From Spirochaetales bacterium (lineage in GTDB: Bacteria; Spirochaetota; Spirochaetia; CADAEX01): a DNA stretch of 29,857 nt. The stretch covers positions 1 through 29,857 of the forward strand of contig JACKPD010000022.1 of NCBI GenBank assembly GCA_024233785.1, written 5' to 3'. The notes beneath the pieces were generated by a model. The model was not told where the DNA came from. It did no database searches and saw only the letters and a program-made list of their open reading frames with translations. This document shows positions 21,790 through 29,857 of this stretch, one piece after another. The translations under genes were made by a program, and so were the position numbers. Numbering within the stretch: the stretch's first letter is position 1; each line of letters opens with the position of its first letter.

Positions 21790-24700
21790 TCAACGGGAGC
21801 CCCGCAGCTTTTTAAAATATTCACCAAGGTCGTCCAGCGCTGAATAAAACACCGGAATAACAATCATGGTCAGAAATGTCGACGCAGTCATACCTCCTAT
21901 AACAGCCACTGCAAGAGGCGAGAATCGCTCCGCTCCAAGTGCCCACTCCATTGCAAGTGGAATCATTCCCACTATCGTAGAAAGTGATGTCATCATAATC
22001 GGGCGGAATCTGGCATCAACCGAAGACTCAATCGCAGTCCTGCGGTCAACCCCGGCATCGCGCCGCTGCTGGATGAAGTCAATCAGTATAATCGAGTTAT
22101 TTACAACAATACCAATTAAAAGAATCAGCCCCACCAGTACCGGCATTGAGACAGGCATACCCGCTATCCAGAGCGCCGATGCAATACCAAACAGGCTTAA
22201 CGGCACCGCCATCATCACTGTAATAGGGTGGGCAAAGGATTTAAACTGCGCAACAAGAAGCAGATAAACGGCAATAAAGGCGATTCCAAGCGCCCCGGCA
22301 AGTTCACTCCGCGACTCAGCCATATCCTTTTCTTCACCTTCAAGGGAAATCGTATATTCCTCAGGCACCTGCAGCTTGTTAAGCGCGTTCTCTACATTGC
22401 GCGAGACAAAGTTCAGGGGACGATTCTGGTGAAGAGCCAGAATATCGAGGGTCGGCAGCAGGTTTTCCCGCGTAACCAGTCCCTGTCCCATGACCTCACG
22501 CCCCTTTGTAACAGTTCCGATCGGGACTGTGGTCCCTGCCCGCTGCGCGAAAGCGCGGACAGCGAAGGCGTCATCACGTTCTTTGCGGTATTCATGCGCA
22601 TAACGGACACGGATAGGGGTGTCGTTTCCCCCCTCTCCCTTGTACACTCCTGCTACGGCGCCGTCAAGGGACCTGACAAGTTCGCGGGATATCTCATCGG
22701 GAGGCAGCCCCAGTTCCCGGGCGCGGTTGGTATCAACGGTGAGAATTACATTGCGCTGATCGAGGCGCCAGCTGCGGTAGGTGTTAACTGTTCCCGGTAC
22801 TGATGCGACTGTTTTCAGCACTTCATCCCCCAGGCGGTCAAGAATAAGGGGATCGGGCCCTTTGACGCTGGCCACAATTGTAGAGGCAGTTGTTGCTTTG
22901 GCAGTACTGCCGGATTCGCGGACAACAAAGTTTTCAATGCCTGGGACCTGTGATATTTTATCCCGTAACCTGTCCTGAATATCCCAGATTGTCTCTTCCC
23001 GTTCGGTGCGCGGTGTCCACGTAATAGTGATATACCCTTGGGTCGGTCCCTGGACGCCGCCTCCTCCGAAGGAGTTCATGCCCGGCTCAAACCCTATCTG
23101 GGCAGATAATTTATCCAGTTCAGATTCTTTAAGTATTATTGCTTCCACATCAGCGACAACACGTTCTGTCTCATCAAGTGAAGAGCCGGAGGGAGTTTCC
23201 ACTGTGACGAAGGTTGCCCCCCCGTCCATCTTCGGCAGCAGTTCCATTCCCAGCGACATGAGAATACGGGCGCCGGCGGCAAAGAGCAGCAGGGCCGCGA
23301 CAAGTATTACCCAGCGGCGGCGGAGAGAGGATTTTAGCAGATGCACATACATTGACCTGAGACGGTTCATCAGATAATCCCAGGGACGGGCGGCAGCCTG
23401 GGCGAAACGCTCCATTCTTCCCTCTCCGCCCGTAACCTTCATGGTAAGAATCGGAACAAGCATAAGTGCTACCAGAAGCGATGAGACAAAAGCTATAATC
23501 ATTGTCCCTGCCAGGGGCCCGAAGGTTTTTCCGACAAATCCATAGAGAAAGAGCAGCGGGACAAGTACTGTCAATGTCGTAACATTTCCGGCAATAACTG
23601 AAAACTGTATCTCTTTCGCCCCTTCCAGCGCCGCGTTGAAAGGAGTGACGCCGGCAGCTCCTTCCGCGTTTCCATCCTGGTAATGGCGGGTAATGTTTTC
23701 GAGCACTACAACAGAGGCATCGACAACCATCCCAACTGCCAGTATTATCGCTGTAAGGGTTACCAGGTCGACCTGGATACCGAAGAGCTTCATTCCTGCG
23801 AAAGTAAAGAGGAATGACATGGGCATTGAGATGGCAACTACAAGTCCGCGGCGGAAACTTCCCAGGAAAAGGAAAATAATCACTGTTGCCAGCGCCAGCG
23901 CCTGTCCGACAGCGCCCAGCATGTTGGCTACTACCTGTTCGGTAAAAGAGGCGCTTTCATCAGCTACAATCACTGTCAGCTCAGGGTATTTCTCCCTTAT
24001 ACTGTCAAATGCACCTGTAACCCTGTGTACAACATCAACAGTATTTGCGTCATCCTGTCTGAAAACCTGCATGGCAATGGCGTGTTTTCCATTAACCCTG
24101 TAGCGGGAGAGATCCTCTCCCGATCCGATAGTAATGCGGGACAGGTCTCCGACAAGGATCCGCTGTCCTGCCGGGGTAGTAATCGGAATTGATGCAATTT
24201 CCTCAATAGACTGACTCAGCTGATCAACACGGAAACTGTACTGTTGTCCTTCGCTTCGTATTTCACCGGCGGGAAGGCTTACATTGTGGGAACCTATTGC
24301 CCCGATCACGGCAGTGAGGGGAAGATTGTTCGCTTCAAGGCGCGATCTGTCGACATGTACCGAAAGCTCAGGCTGATACCCCCCGAAGACATCAACCAGG
24401 GCTACCCCGTCTACCCGCTGGATTTCGGGGGAAAGCACCTGTTCTGCAAGGTCCCGTACAGCTACCATATCAGAGCCCATCAGCCCGAGGGTAATGATCG
24501 GGCGGTCGCTGGTTGAGAATTTCAGAATCTGCGGCTCGGCTATACCTGCCGGTAATGCAGAGCGGATGCGGGAGACGGCATTCTGGGTATCAACTGCCGC
24601 AAGGTCTACAGATTTGTCATATCGGAACTCCACCGCAACGAGAGAGAGACCGTTTTGAGATGTCGAACTTACCTTTACGACTCCCTCAAGCGATGCGACT

Positions 24701-24909
24701 TCTTCTTCTATGGGATCGGAGACCAGATCCGCAACATCTTCAGCGGCAGCTCCGGGATATGAGGTCAGGATATTAACCAGAGGCGGAGCAGTATCAGGAA
24801 ACAGCTGGATCGGAAGGCTTTTATACGCGAGAATTCCGAAAATTACTGCTGCGATAAAGAGCGGATAGATTGTATATCTGTTCTTCAGTGAATAATCTGA
24901 AAGTGCCAT
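21790..24909 (-). CDS. RND-family efflux pump inner-membrane subunit
   Basis: A 1039-aa inner-membrane pump, the usual length for AcrB/MexB-type transporters, with an N-terminal membrane helix, two large periplasmic loops and 12 predicted membrane segments. The TM4 motif is AVGMVVDASVVVLENI; AcrB has two adjacent Asp here (407, 408) but only the first is kept (Asp397, then Ala). In TM10 the AcrB lysine 940 position is Asn in GIVVNNSIILIDF. These changes occur in a widespread RND subgroup and suggest a modified proton path. It exports drugs, lipids or metals with the MFP and TolC-like partners encoded just upstream. ATG overlaps the MFP stop by one base (TAATG). Substrate unknown. Confidence 0.93.
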   Translation of the reverse strand: MALSDYSLKNRYTIYPLFIAAVIFGILAYKSLPIQLFPDTAPPLVNILTSYPGAAAEDVADLVSDPIEEEVASLEGVVKVSSTSQNGLSLVAVEFRYDKSVDLAAVDTQNAVSRIRSALPAGIAEPQILKFSTSDRPIITLGLMGSDMVAVRDLAEQVLSPEIQRVDGVALVDVFGGYQPELSVHVDRSRLEANNLPLTAVIGAIGSHNVSLPAGEIRSEGQQYSFRVDQLSQSIEEIASIPITTPAGQRILVGDLSRITIGSGEDLSRYRVNGKHAIAMQVFRQDDANTVDVVHRVTGAFDSIREKYPELTVIVADESASFTEQVVANMLGAVGQALALATVIIFLFLGSFRRGLVVAISMPMSFLFTFAGMKLFGIQVDLVTLTAIILAVGMVVDASVVVLENITRHYQDGNAEGAAGVTPFNAALEGAKEIQFSVIAGNVTTLTVLVPLLFLYGFVGKTFGPLAGTMIIAFVSSLLVALMLVPILTMKVTGGEGRMERFAQAAARPWDYLMNRLRSMYVHLLKSSLRRRWVILVAALLLFAAGARILMSLGMELLPKMDGGATFVTVETPSGSSLDETERVVADVEAIILKESELDKLSAQIGFEPGMNSFGGGGVQGPTQGYITITWTPRTEREETIWDIQDRLRDKISQVPGIENFVVRESGSTAKATTASTIVASVKGPDPLILDRLGDEVLKTVASVPGTVNTYRSWRLDQRNVILTVDTNRARELGLPPDEISRELVRSLDGAVAGVYKGEGGNDTPIRVRYAHEYRKERDDAFAVRAFAQRAGTTVPIGTVTKGREVMGQGLVTRENLLPTLDILALHQNRPLNFVSRNVENALNKLQVPEEYTISLEGEEKDMAESRSELAGALGIAFIAVYLLLVAQFKSFAHPITVMMAVPLSLFGIASALWIAGMPVSMPVLVGLILLIGIVVNNSIILIDFIQQRRDAGVDRRTAIESSVDARFRPIMMTSLSTIVGMIPLAMEWALGAERFSPLAVAVIGGMTASTFLTMIVIPVFYSALDDLGEYFKKLRGSR

Positions 24910-25970
24910 TATTTACTCCCTTCGGTCATAACCGCATAGACCGGTGCTCCGGTTTTCAAACTGTTGAGGTTTGTGACAGCAACCGGGTCCTTTCCATTCC
25001 AGTCAAAATCTGCCGCAATCCACCCCTCCCGGGAAATACCCAGTTTGACTTCGATGTGATGGGCTGTATCCCCGGTGATTATAAACAGATGGGGCTTACC
25101 GTCACGGTCAGCAATTGCCCGGGTCGGGACAGCTACAACATTGCTCTGGCGGTCGACAATGAATTCTGTTCTTATAGAAGTCCCCTTGCGCTGGAGTCCG
25201 CCGCCGCTTTCATTAGGGATCGGGATTGTCACTGAGAAGGTCCGCCCCTTGCCGCTTGAAACCGGCGCTATGGCACTTACGCCTGCTGTGACCGGTTTAC
25301 CTGCTGTCAAAAGGAGTTCAACAGGCGTTCCAGCTTTTATCCCCCGGGCAAGGTCCTCTTCCACGACTTCGACCCTTATTTCACGCGATGAATCGCCGAT
25401 AAGTATCAGCGGCTGACCCGGCATAACCGGCTGCCCAATTTCTGTAGGCCATTCGAGAACTGTCCCTTCAAAGGGTGCTGTAAGCACTGTTTTTGCAAGC
25501 TGGGCCTTAGCCTCGTCGAGACCTGCCCTTGCGCTCCGAATTGCCCGTTCGCTGGCATCAGACTGTTCCTGTGCCAGGGCACCTTTTTCTACCAGCCGTT
25601 TGTCTGTTTCGTTCCTGCGGCTCCAGTAATCGACCTCAGTTTCAAGTTTTTCTACTGCTGCTTCCAATTCCGGCGAATCAAGCCGGGCCAGTACAGCGTT
25701 GGCGGGAAAAGCTTCGCCCTCGCGAAAACGAATTTCGGCCAGAGTCCCTTGAACTCTGGCTATGATCGGGATCTCCTGCCTGGCATAAATAGTTCCAATA
25801 TAGGAAATACGCTGCTCCAGAGTCATTATTCGGGGTGTCTCAATCCGCACCGCGACAGGGCGTTTGCTGTTATTGTTTTCCTGTTCCATCTGGCCGGCAT
25901 CTTTACCTGTACAGCCGGGGATAATCAGTATCAAAGAAATTACAATAGTACCTAGTGTCTTTTTTAACAT
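24909..25970 (-). CDS. RND efflux periplasmic adaptor (membrane fusion protein), lipoprotein
   Basis: A 353-aa adaptor. The signal sequence ends in the lipobox IIPGC (Cys20), so it is a lipoprotein anchored to the inner membrane. Domains in order are a barrel-sandwich lipoyl part (PIIARVQGTLAEIRFREGEAF, about 68-88), a helical hairpin (about 105-160, VEKLETEVDYWSRR to KAQLAKTV), the returning lipoyl half (LTAPFEGTVLEWPTEIGQPV) and beta-barrel/membrane-proximal domains. It bridges the RND pump and the outer-membrane channel. The start ATG is 5 nt after the stop of the TolC-like gene with GGAG upstream; its own stop overlaps the RND start. Second gene of the efflux operon. Confidence 0.93.
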   Translation of the reverse strand: MLKKTLGTIVISLILIIPGCTGKDAGQMEQENNNSKRPVAVRIETPRIMTLEQRISYIGTIYARQEIPIIARVQGTLAEIRFREGEAFPANAVLARLDSPELEAAVEKLETEVDYWSRRNETDKRLVEKGALAQEQSDASERAIRSARAGLDEAKAQLAKTVLTAPFEGTVLEWPTEIGQPVMPGQPLILIGDSSREIRVEVVEEDLARGIKAGTPVELLLTAGKPVTAGVSAIAPVSSGKGRTFSVTIPIPNESGGGLQRKGTSIRTEFIVDRQSNVVAVPTRAIADRDGKPHLFIITGDTAHHIEVKLGISREGWIAADFDWNGKDPVAVTNLNSLKTGAPVYAVMTEGSK

Positions 25971-25975
25971 ATTAA

Positions 25976-27331
25976 TTACTCCTCAATAAAAGTCCGGACA
26001 AACGATGGAGATAGTTTTCCTGCGATTTGATAATATGCGGTATATGAAAGAAGCTGCTCATAAAGCAGACTCCGTTCACGCATTCTAAGTTCCAGCAGTG
26101 TTGTCTCTTCTGTGAGTAAATCACTCAGGGAAGATCTTCCCTCTTTGTATCTGCTCTCTGTTGCTGTAACAGAGAGCAGCTGATTTTGTACAGCGTCAGA
26201 TAGATATGTTCGCCTGACCGCGGTATTCTCCCAGCGGCTGCGTAAAATCGAGGCTTCGCTGCGGTCATTAATAAAAGCGGAATCCCTTTCATGCCTTGCC
26301 GCCTCGGCGCTTGCTTCAGCAGCTCCTAAACGGGCCAGACGTTCTCCCCCTGTAAATATAGGCAGGGTTACAGTGAGTCCCAATGACCATTCTGATGAAA
26401 AGTCAATTTCCGGCCCGGACCTCAGAGATTGAGATGCAAATCCGTCTACCCGCGGAGCAAAAGAAAACTGCGCGGCATCTTTTCCTGCCTGCGCGGCAGC
26501 GTAACCTGCTTCAGCTGCCAGAGTTTTCGGACCTGCCGGGAAAGGTTCATCTGTCAGATCCTTTCCGCTGATTGCAGAGAGAGAAAAAGTGTGTTTCCTG
26601 GGATAAACAGGCTGTTTGCGGCCTAATAACCCGCCGAGGCGGTATCCCAGCTCTTTTTTACGATGAAGCAGTTCCAGCCGGTCTGAGATGGTTGAATTAA
26701 GAGATGCCCCTGCCTCAGCGACATGCGCCGGCGAAACACGCCCTTCCTGTGCAAGTGTCTTCAACTCTGTCTCTCTTCGTTCCAGAGCTTTAATATGGCT
26801 GTCGATAAGAGTCAGATTGTCGGAGATCTGTCCCATCTGGATAAAGATTTCTATAACTCCTGCAATGATACCCTGTTGTATTACAGTATTCCGGGCTCTT
26901 TGGGCATCAACAGTTCTTCTGGCAGCTCCTATTCCCGACAAACCGGAAAGATCAAGAATCGGTACATCAAGGCGGATTATTCCCGAATAAATACTTTTTT
27001 CAAATTCAAGGGGGTCTGCCGGAGTGGGGGTGCCGTGCATCGGATAGACCAGGACCGGCTCTTCATTTCTGGTATAATCACCAATTGTCACCAGGTCGGG
27101 CAAGAGAGAACTCTTTGCCGCCCTGACACCTGCCTCAGCCTGTCTTAATCTCATTGCGGCTGCCCCTGCCTGGGGATTGAACTTTAGCGCCTCTGTCAAT
27201 GCATCATTGAGGGATATTTCCTGGAATGGAATATCGGCAGCTGTAGCTTGTGCAATAAGCAGTGACGGGAATATAATGTTTAACAACAGCAATGATATTA
27301 TCACGCGTTTGTGTTGTGTATTCCGTCTCAT
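25976..27331 (-). CDS. TolC-family outer-membrane efflux protein
   Basis: A 451-aa outer-membrane channel protein. Signal peptide about 1-32 (hydrophobic stretch VIISLLLLNIIFPSLLIAQA). Two OEP repeats of long coiled-coil helices follow, with LNDALTEALKFNPQAGAAAMRLRQAEAGVRAAKSS at the start of the first, and SLGLTVTLPIFTGGERLARLGAAEA in the second; the strand-turn LPIFTGG is typical of TolC relatives. It forms the exit duct for the MFP-RND pair encoded downstream. Start: an in-frame ATG exists at 27379, but the region between holds an operator-like palindrome, and the ATG at 27331 has AAGGAG 10 nt upstream. First gene of the efflux operon. Confidence 0.9.
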   Translation of the reverse strand: MRRNTQHKRVIISLLLLNIIFPSLLIAQATAADIPFQEISLNDALTEALKFNPQAGAAAMRLRQAEAGVRAAKSSLLPDLVTIGDYTRNEEPVLVYPMHGTPTPADPLEFEKSIYSGIIRLDVPILDLSGLSGIGAARRTVDAQRARNTVIQQGIIAGVIEIFIQMGQISDNLTLIDSHIKALERRETELKTLAQEGRVSPAHVAEAGASLNSTISDRLELLHRKKELGYRLGGLLGRKQPVYPRKHTFSLSAISGKDLTDEPFPAGPKTLAAEAGYAAAQAGKDAAQFSFAPRVDGFASQSLRSGPEIDFSSEWSLGLTVTLPIFTGGERLARLGAAEASAEAARHERDSAFINDRSEASILRSRWENTAVRRTYLSDAVQNQLLSVTATESRYKEGRSSLSDLLTEETTLLELRMRERSLLYEQLLSYTAYYQIAGKLSPSFVRTFIEE

Positions 27332-27352
27332 ATCATTTCTTCTCCTTTTGTA

Positions 27353-27368
27353 GTTAACATTAACTAAC
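27353..27368. promoter_or_regulatory. Candidate TetR operator before the efflux operon
   Basis: GTTAACATTAACTAAC, form GTTA-N8-TAAC, overlapping the 7-bp inverted repeat TAGTTAA-CA-TTAACTA (27351-27366). It lies about 21 bp before the start of the TolC-like gene and shares its outer bases with the site before tetR. Confidence 0.55.
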
Positions 27369-27404
27369 AATGCCCGCATAAATATATTGTTTTCAGGTCC
27401 TGTC

Positions 27405-27986
27405 TCAGACTATTAATTTTTTCATTGTTTCCCAGAACTCTTTTCCTTCCTTTTTAAGGCTGAAAGCGCGTCCTGAGAGCCTCCAGTTTGTGACAATCAA
27501 TCTAAGTGAACCTGTCAGTATAAGAGCTATCTGTTCGGGGGGAATGGTGCTTTTTATCTCTCCGGCTGTCTGCCCCTGCTTTACGATACCGGTTATTATC
27601 TTAAACCGCGTCTTCATTATTGCGTAAACCGTGTCGGATAGCTTTTTATCGTTCTGAAAAATTTCCTCAGAAAAAACGACAGCTGCAAGGGAAGGTTTTT
27701 CCGTAAAAATATCCATGTGGCTTGTAAAAATATACTCAATTTTTTCCAGAGCGCTTCCCGGTTTCTGTTTAGCGGGATTGAGACTTTTTCCAGTTATATT
27801 ATTAAAATCATCAAGGATCGCAATGAGAATATCCAGTTTGCTGTCAAAGTGACGGTATATAGCCGGTTCGGATATCTTCATCGCCTGGGCAAGGTTTTTT
27901 ATTGTCAGGTTCTGTATACCGTTTTCATCAATAAGATTTATCGATGCGTCTATTATCTCTTTCTGCCTTTTGGTTAGATCAGCCAT
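27405..27986 (-). CDS. TetR-family transcriptional repressor of the efflux operon
   Basis: A 193-aa regulator. The N-terminal helix-turn-helix is typical of TetR: KRQKEIIDASINLIDENGIQNLTIKNLAQAM followed by KISEPAIYRHFDSKLDILIAI (about residues 5-55). The remaining helical domain would bind the inducing ligand, likely a pump substrate. The frame extends upstream to 28052, but the ATG at 27986 has GAGGAAGG directly before it and is preferred. It sits 74 nt upstream of the TolC-like gene on the same strand. A promoter (TTGACT, 17 nt, TATATT) and a palindrome lie before it, so it probably represses itself and the efflux genes. Confidence 0.9.
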   Translation of the reverse strand: MADLTKRQKEIIDASINLIDENGIQNLTIKNLAQAMKISEPAIYRHFDSKLDILIAILDDFNNITGKSLNPAKQKPGSALEKIEYIFTSHMDIFTEKPSLAAVVFSEEIFQNDKKLSDTVYAIMKTRFKIITGIVKQGQTAGEIKSTIPPEQIALILTGSLRLIVTNWRLSGRAFSLKKEGKEFWETMKKLIV

Positions 27987-28001
27987 ACCTTCCTCACTGA
28001 T

Positions 28002-28017
28002 GTTAGTAAATACTAAC
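28002..28017. promoter_or_regulatory. Candidate TetR operator before tetR
   Basis: GTTAGTA-AA-TACTAAC, perfect 7-bp arms, just downstream of the predicted transcription start and 15 bp before the tetR ATG. Shares GTTA-N8-TAAC and the ACTAAC half-site with the site at 27353-27368. Confidence 0.65.
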
Positions 28018-28023
28018 AAGGAA

Positions 28024-28052
28024 AATATAAGATAGTCTTTTCCGATAGTCAA
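28024..28052 (-). promoter_or_regulatory. tetR promoter
   Basis: TTGACT (28052-28047), 17-nt spacer, TATATT (28029-28024) on the minus strand. The operator begins about 7 nt past the -10 box, so a bound repressor would cover the start of transcription. Confidence 0.65.
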
Positions 28053-28115
28053 GTGAATTTTAGAATAATTATTCAGCGGGGTGTTTGAAAACTGTGCGGT
28101 TTAATTATCTGCTGC

Positions 28116-28445
28116 TTAGGGTGCTGAATCCAGATATTGCTTAAGGGTTCCGGCAGCTGTTTCATCCATTTCCAGGAACTGGATGCCGAACATGTTTTTC
28201 CCGTCAACGGATTTGTGATACATTGGAAGGCCTTCACACTTGATTGTCTTAATTTCATCATTGATATTCAGGTCTATCATCAGAAACATCATGTCAAGAT
28301 TGTCTATAGGCACAGACGAACTGCACAGAATTCCGTTCTGGCTGATATTTACAGCGACAGCGTCAATAAATTTCTCTTTGCCAAATGACAGCTGGATACA
28401 TTGATCAAGATTTAAACGGGGATATTTTCTTCTTTCTTCGCCCAT
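28116..28445 (-). CDS. PilZ-domain protein, c-di-GMP receptor
   Basis: A 109-aa single-domain PilZ protein. Both ligand motifs are present: RxxxR as Arg6-KYP-Arg10 in ERRKYPRL, and (D/N)xSxxG as Asn33-I-Ser35-QN-Gly38. These bind cyclic di-GMP, so the protein is likely a small adaptor that changes motility, adhesion or another output when the second messenger rises. There is no signal peptide or membrane segment. GGAGG lies 6 nt before the ATG. It is divergent from the DUF1576 gene; no diguanylate cyclase is in the window. Confidence 0.85.
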   Translation of the reverse strand: MGEERRKYPRLNLDQCIQLSFGKEKFIDAVAVNISQNGILCSSSVPIDNLDMMFLMIDLNINDEIKTIKCEGLPMYHKSVDGKNMFGIQFLEMDETAAGTLKQYLDSAP

Positions 28446-28510
28446 AAATCCCTCCGTATATTAATCATAGTCCTCTCCTCTAACGATGTAAACCTTTTTT
28501 TTAACCCTGT

Positions 28511-28534
28511 TTTAACAATATTCTCATTGTTAAA
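28511..28534. promoter_or_regulatory. Inverted repeat at the promoter of the DUF1576 gene
   Basis: Perfect 9-bp arms TTTAACAAT-ATTCTC-ATTGTTAAA. The right arm holds TTGTTA, a possible -35 box, with TATAAA about 15 nt downstream. An operator that blocks the -35 box is likely. Confidence 0.45.
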
Positions 28535-28583
28535 TCCATGTTCAGGTTATAAAATAGTTTTTCAATCTTTAAGGAGGATTAAC

Positions 28584-29840
28584 TTGCCTGAAAGCGAAAA
28601 ACATGTTTATTTTCTGATGATTATAATCATATCAGGATTTGCCTGCGCAGGGGTTCTGGATCAGGGACTGATATCAGCGGTAAAAGGCTTCCTTTTTCTT
28701 CAGAGTCATCCTGCCCGTCTTTTAAACGATTATACCCTGGCCGGCGGTACAGGGGCCGCGCTTCTAAATTCAGCGGCGGTCGGGGCAATTGGGCTTTTCC
28801 TGGTAAGTTTCAACAAGGTAAGACTTTCAGGGCCTACAATTGCCGCCGTATTTACCATCATGGGATTCGGTCTTTTCGGCAAGACCCCGGTCAATATCCT
28901 CCCGATTATTGCAGGTGTCTACATATCCGCAAAAATTGTTTCAAAATCGTTTAAAGAGTACATTATTATAGCTTTGTTCGGCACAGCGCTTGGTCCCGTA
29001 GTAACACTTGTGATTTATGAGATAGGCCTTACAGGAATGCCCGCGGTTGTTTCAGGTGTAGCTGCGGGAATAGCTGCAGGGATAATACTTCCGTCTATTG
29101 CCATAAGAATGCTCCAGCTGCACCAGGGTTACAATCTTTATAATATTGGGCTTACTTCCGGTTTTATTGCTCTTTTTGCGGCTTCATTTTTTGCCGCTTC
29201 AGGGTTTGCACTTGAACCGGGCAGGGTCTGGAACAGTGAGCCTTCCATGGTTCTTACACTTCTTGTCCCTTTACTGTCTCTTTTTCTTATTATCTGGGGA
29301 CTTGCCGCCGGCGGAAAAAAAGCTCTTTCCGTCTTTATAAAACTTCAGTCATTTTCAGGGCGCCTCCCATCGGATTATATGGTAATGGGATCACAATCCG
29401 GAGCGCTTTTGAATATGGGGTTTCTGGGTGCGGCAGGGTGTCTTTATGTTTTTCTTACAGGAGCCGATTTTAACGGTCCGGTAATCGGAGGCCTTATGAC
29501 GTTAATCGGGTTCGGTGCTTTCGGCAAACACCTGAAAAATTCCATTCCCGTGATTGCCGGTGTATTTATCGCCTGTCTCGTTTTCGGAAAGAACCCTTCA
29601 GCCCCGGGTCCTGTACTTGCAGCACTATTCTGTACAACCCTTGCACCGATAGCGGGGGAATTCGGCTGGGCTGCCGGAATCACCGCTGGTTTTTTACATC
29701 TTATAATGGTTGAACGCACAGGGGCATGGCACAGCGGAATGGACCTTTATAACAATGGATTCGCCGGAGGGCTTACCGCGACACTGATAATTTCCGTTAT
29801 TGAATGGTATAAATCAAATATTGAAAAAATTCGCAGATGA
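28584..29840 (+). CDS. DUF1576-family polytopic membrane protein
   Basis: A 418-aa integral membrane protein with about 10-12 hydrophobic segments and an internal duplication: GGTGAALLNSAAVGAIGLFLV with GPTIAAVFTIMGFGLFGKTPVN in the first half, and GSQSGALLNMGFLGAAGCLYVF with GPVIGGLMTLIGFGAFGKHLKN in the second. This two-repeat pattern is that of DUF1576 proteins, whose role is unknown but whose form suggests a transporter. The frame extends to an ATG at 28527, but AAGGAGG (28571-28577) lies 6 nt before the TTG at 28584, which I take as the start; the upstream codons cover the ribosome site. Divergent from the PilZ gene. The last 17 nt of the window are empty. Confidence 0.82.
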   Translation: MPESEKHVYFLMIIIISGFACAGVLDQGLISAVKGFLFLQSHPARLLNDYTLAGGTGAALLNSAAVGAIGLFLVSFNKVRLSGPTIAAVFTIMGFGLFGKTPVNILPIIAGVYISAKIVSKSFKEYIIIALFGTALGPVVTLVIYEIGLTGMPAVVSGVAAGIAAGIILPSIAIRMLQLHQGYNLYNIGLTSGFIALFAASFFAASGFALEPGRVWNSEPSMVLTLLVPLLSLFLIIWGLAAGGKKALSVFIKLQSFSGRLPSDYMVMGSQSGALLNMGFLGAAGCLYVFLTGADFNGPVIGGLMTLIGFGAFGKHLKNSIPVIAGVFIACLVFGKNPSAPGPVLAALFCTTLAPIAGEFGWAAGITAGFLHLIMVERTGAWHSGMDLYNNGFAGGLTATLIISVIEWYKSNIEKIRR

Positions 29841-29857
29841 ATGCTGCTTATAAAATG

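Noticed and set aside
22228..22803. Plus-strand 191-aa reading frame
   Set aside because: Antisense to the RND pump, without ribosome site or recognisable motif; the opposite strand codes a conserved family.

Overview
The window reads as a stretch of chromosome from a Gram-negative-type, diderm bacterium of moderate GC content. The most likely source is a spirochaete (Spirochaetia/Treponema-like), and this is an inference. The evidence for a diderm is a TolC/MFP/RND tripartite efflux operon with an adaptor lipoprotein. The evidence for a spirochaete is the solute-binding protein whose signal peptide ends FVFA|GGGKEK, a form common in spirochaete binding proteins, together with the mix of orphan families. 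No tRNA, rRNA, insertion sequence, integrase, prophage or CRISPR is visible. Base and codon use look even throughout, so this appears to be ordinary core or near-core chromosome rather than an island.

Layout, left to right. (1) 1-7.5 kb: the N-terminal part of a class II photolyase runs off the left edge. It is followed by a small membrane protein, an RNB-type exoribonuclease overlapping a 665-aa orphan with glycosyltransferase-like motifs, a divergent alpha/beta hydrolase, an SGNH hydrolase and a DUF1836 predicted regulator. (2) 7.5-12.7 kb: a thioredoxin-like protein, a secreted PQQ-type sugar dehydrogenase with a 16-bp tandem repeat behind it, a YchF-family GTPase, two small proteins (66 and 42 aa), and a ferredoxin-fused aldo/keto reductase coupled to a cobalamin adenosyltransferase. 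(3) 12.7-16.7 kb: a 523-aa orphan carrying an HPr-like phosphocarrier domain, a PHP-domain metallohydrolase, and the lipB-lipA pair for de novo lipoylation. (4) 16.8-21.3 kb: a three-gene ABC importer (binding protein, fused permease, ATPase) of the ferric-iron/thiamine type, preceded by a long structured leader. (5) 21.3-28.0 kb: a cupin protein and a four-gene efflux unit (tetR, TolC-like, MFP, RND) with a matching GTTA-N8-TAAC operator candidate in front of tetR and of the tolC-like gene. (6) 28.1-29.8 kb: a PilZ c-di-GMP-binding protein divergent from a DUF1576 membrane protein.

Three things stand out. The first is the HPr-like domain, with intact His-x-Arg-Pro, buried in a large protein of unknown function. 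The second is a roughly 250-nt leader ahead of the ABC importer that holds a promoter, an early rho-independent terminator and a second long hairpin, which suggests a small RNA or an attenuation device. The third is that at least four genes (the 665-aa orphan, the hydrolase, ychF and lipB) have good -35/-10 boxes whose predicted start of transcription falls on or within a few bases of the start codon, with no Shine-Dalgarno sequence. This suggests leaderless mRNAs. All functions are assigned by reading motifs; no database search was possible.
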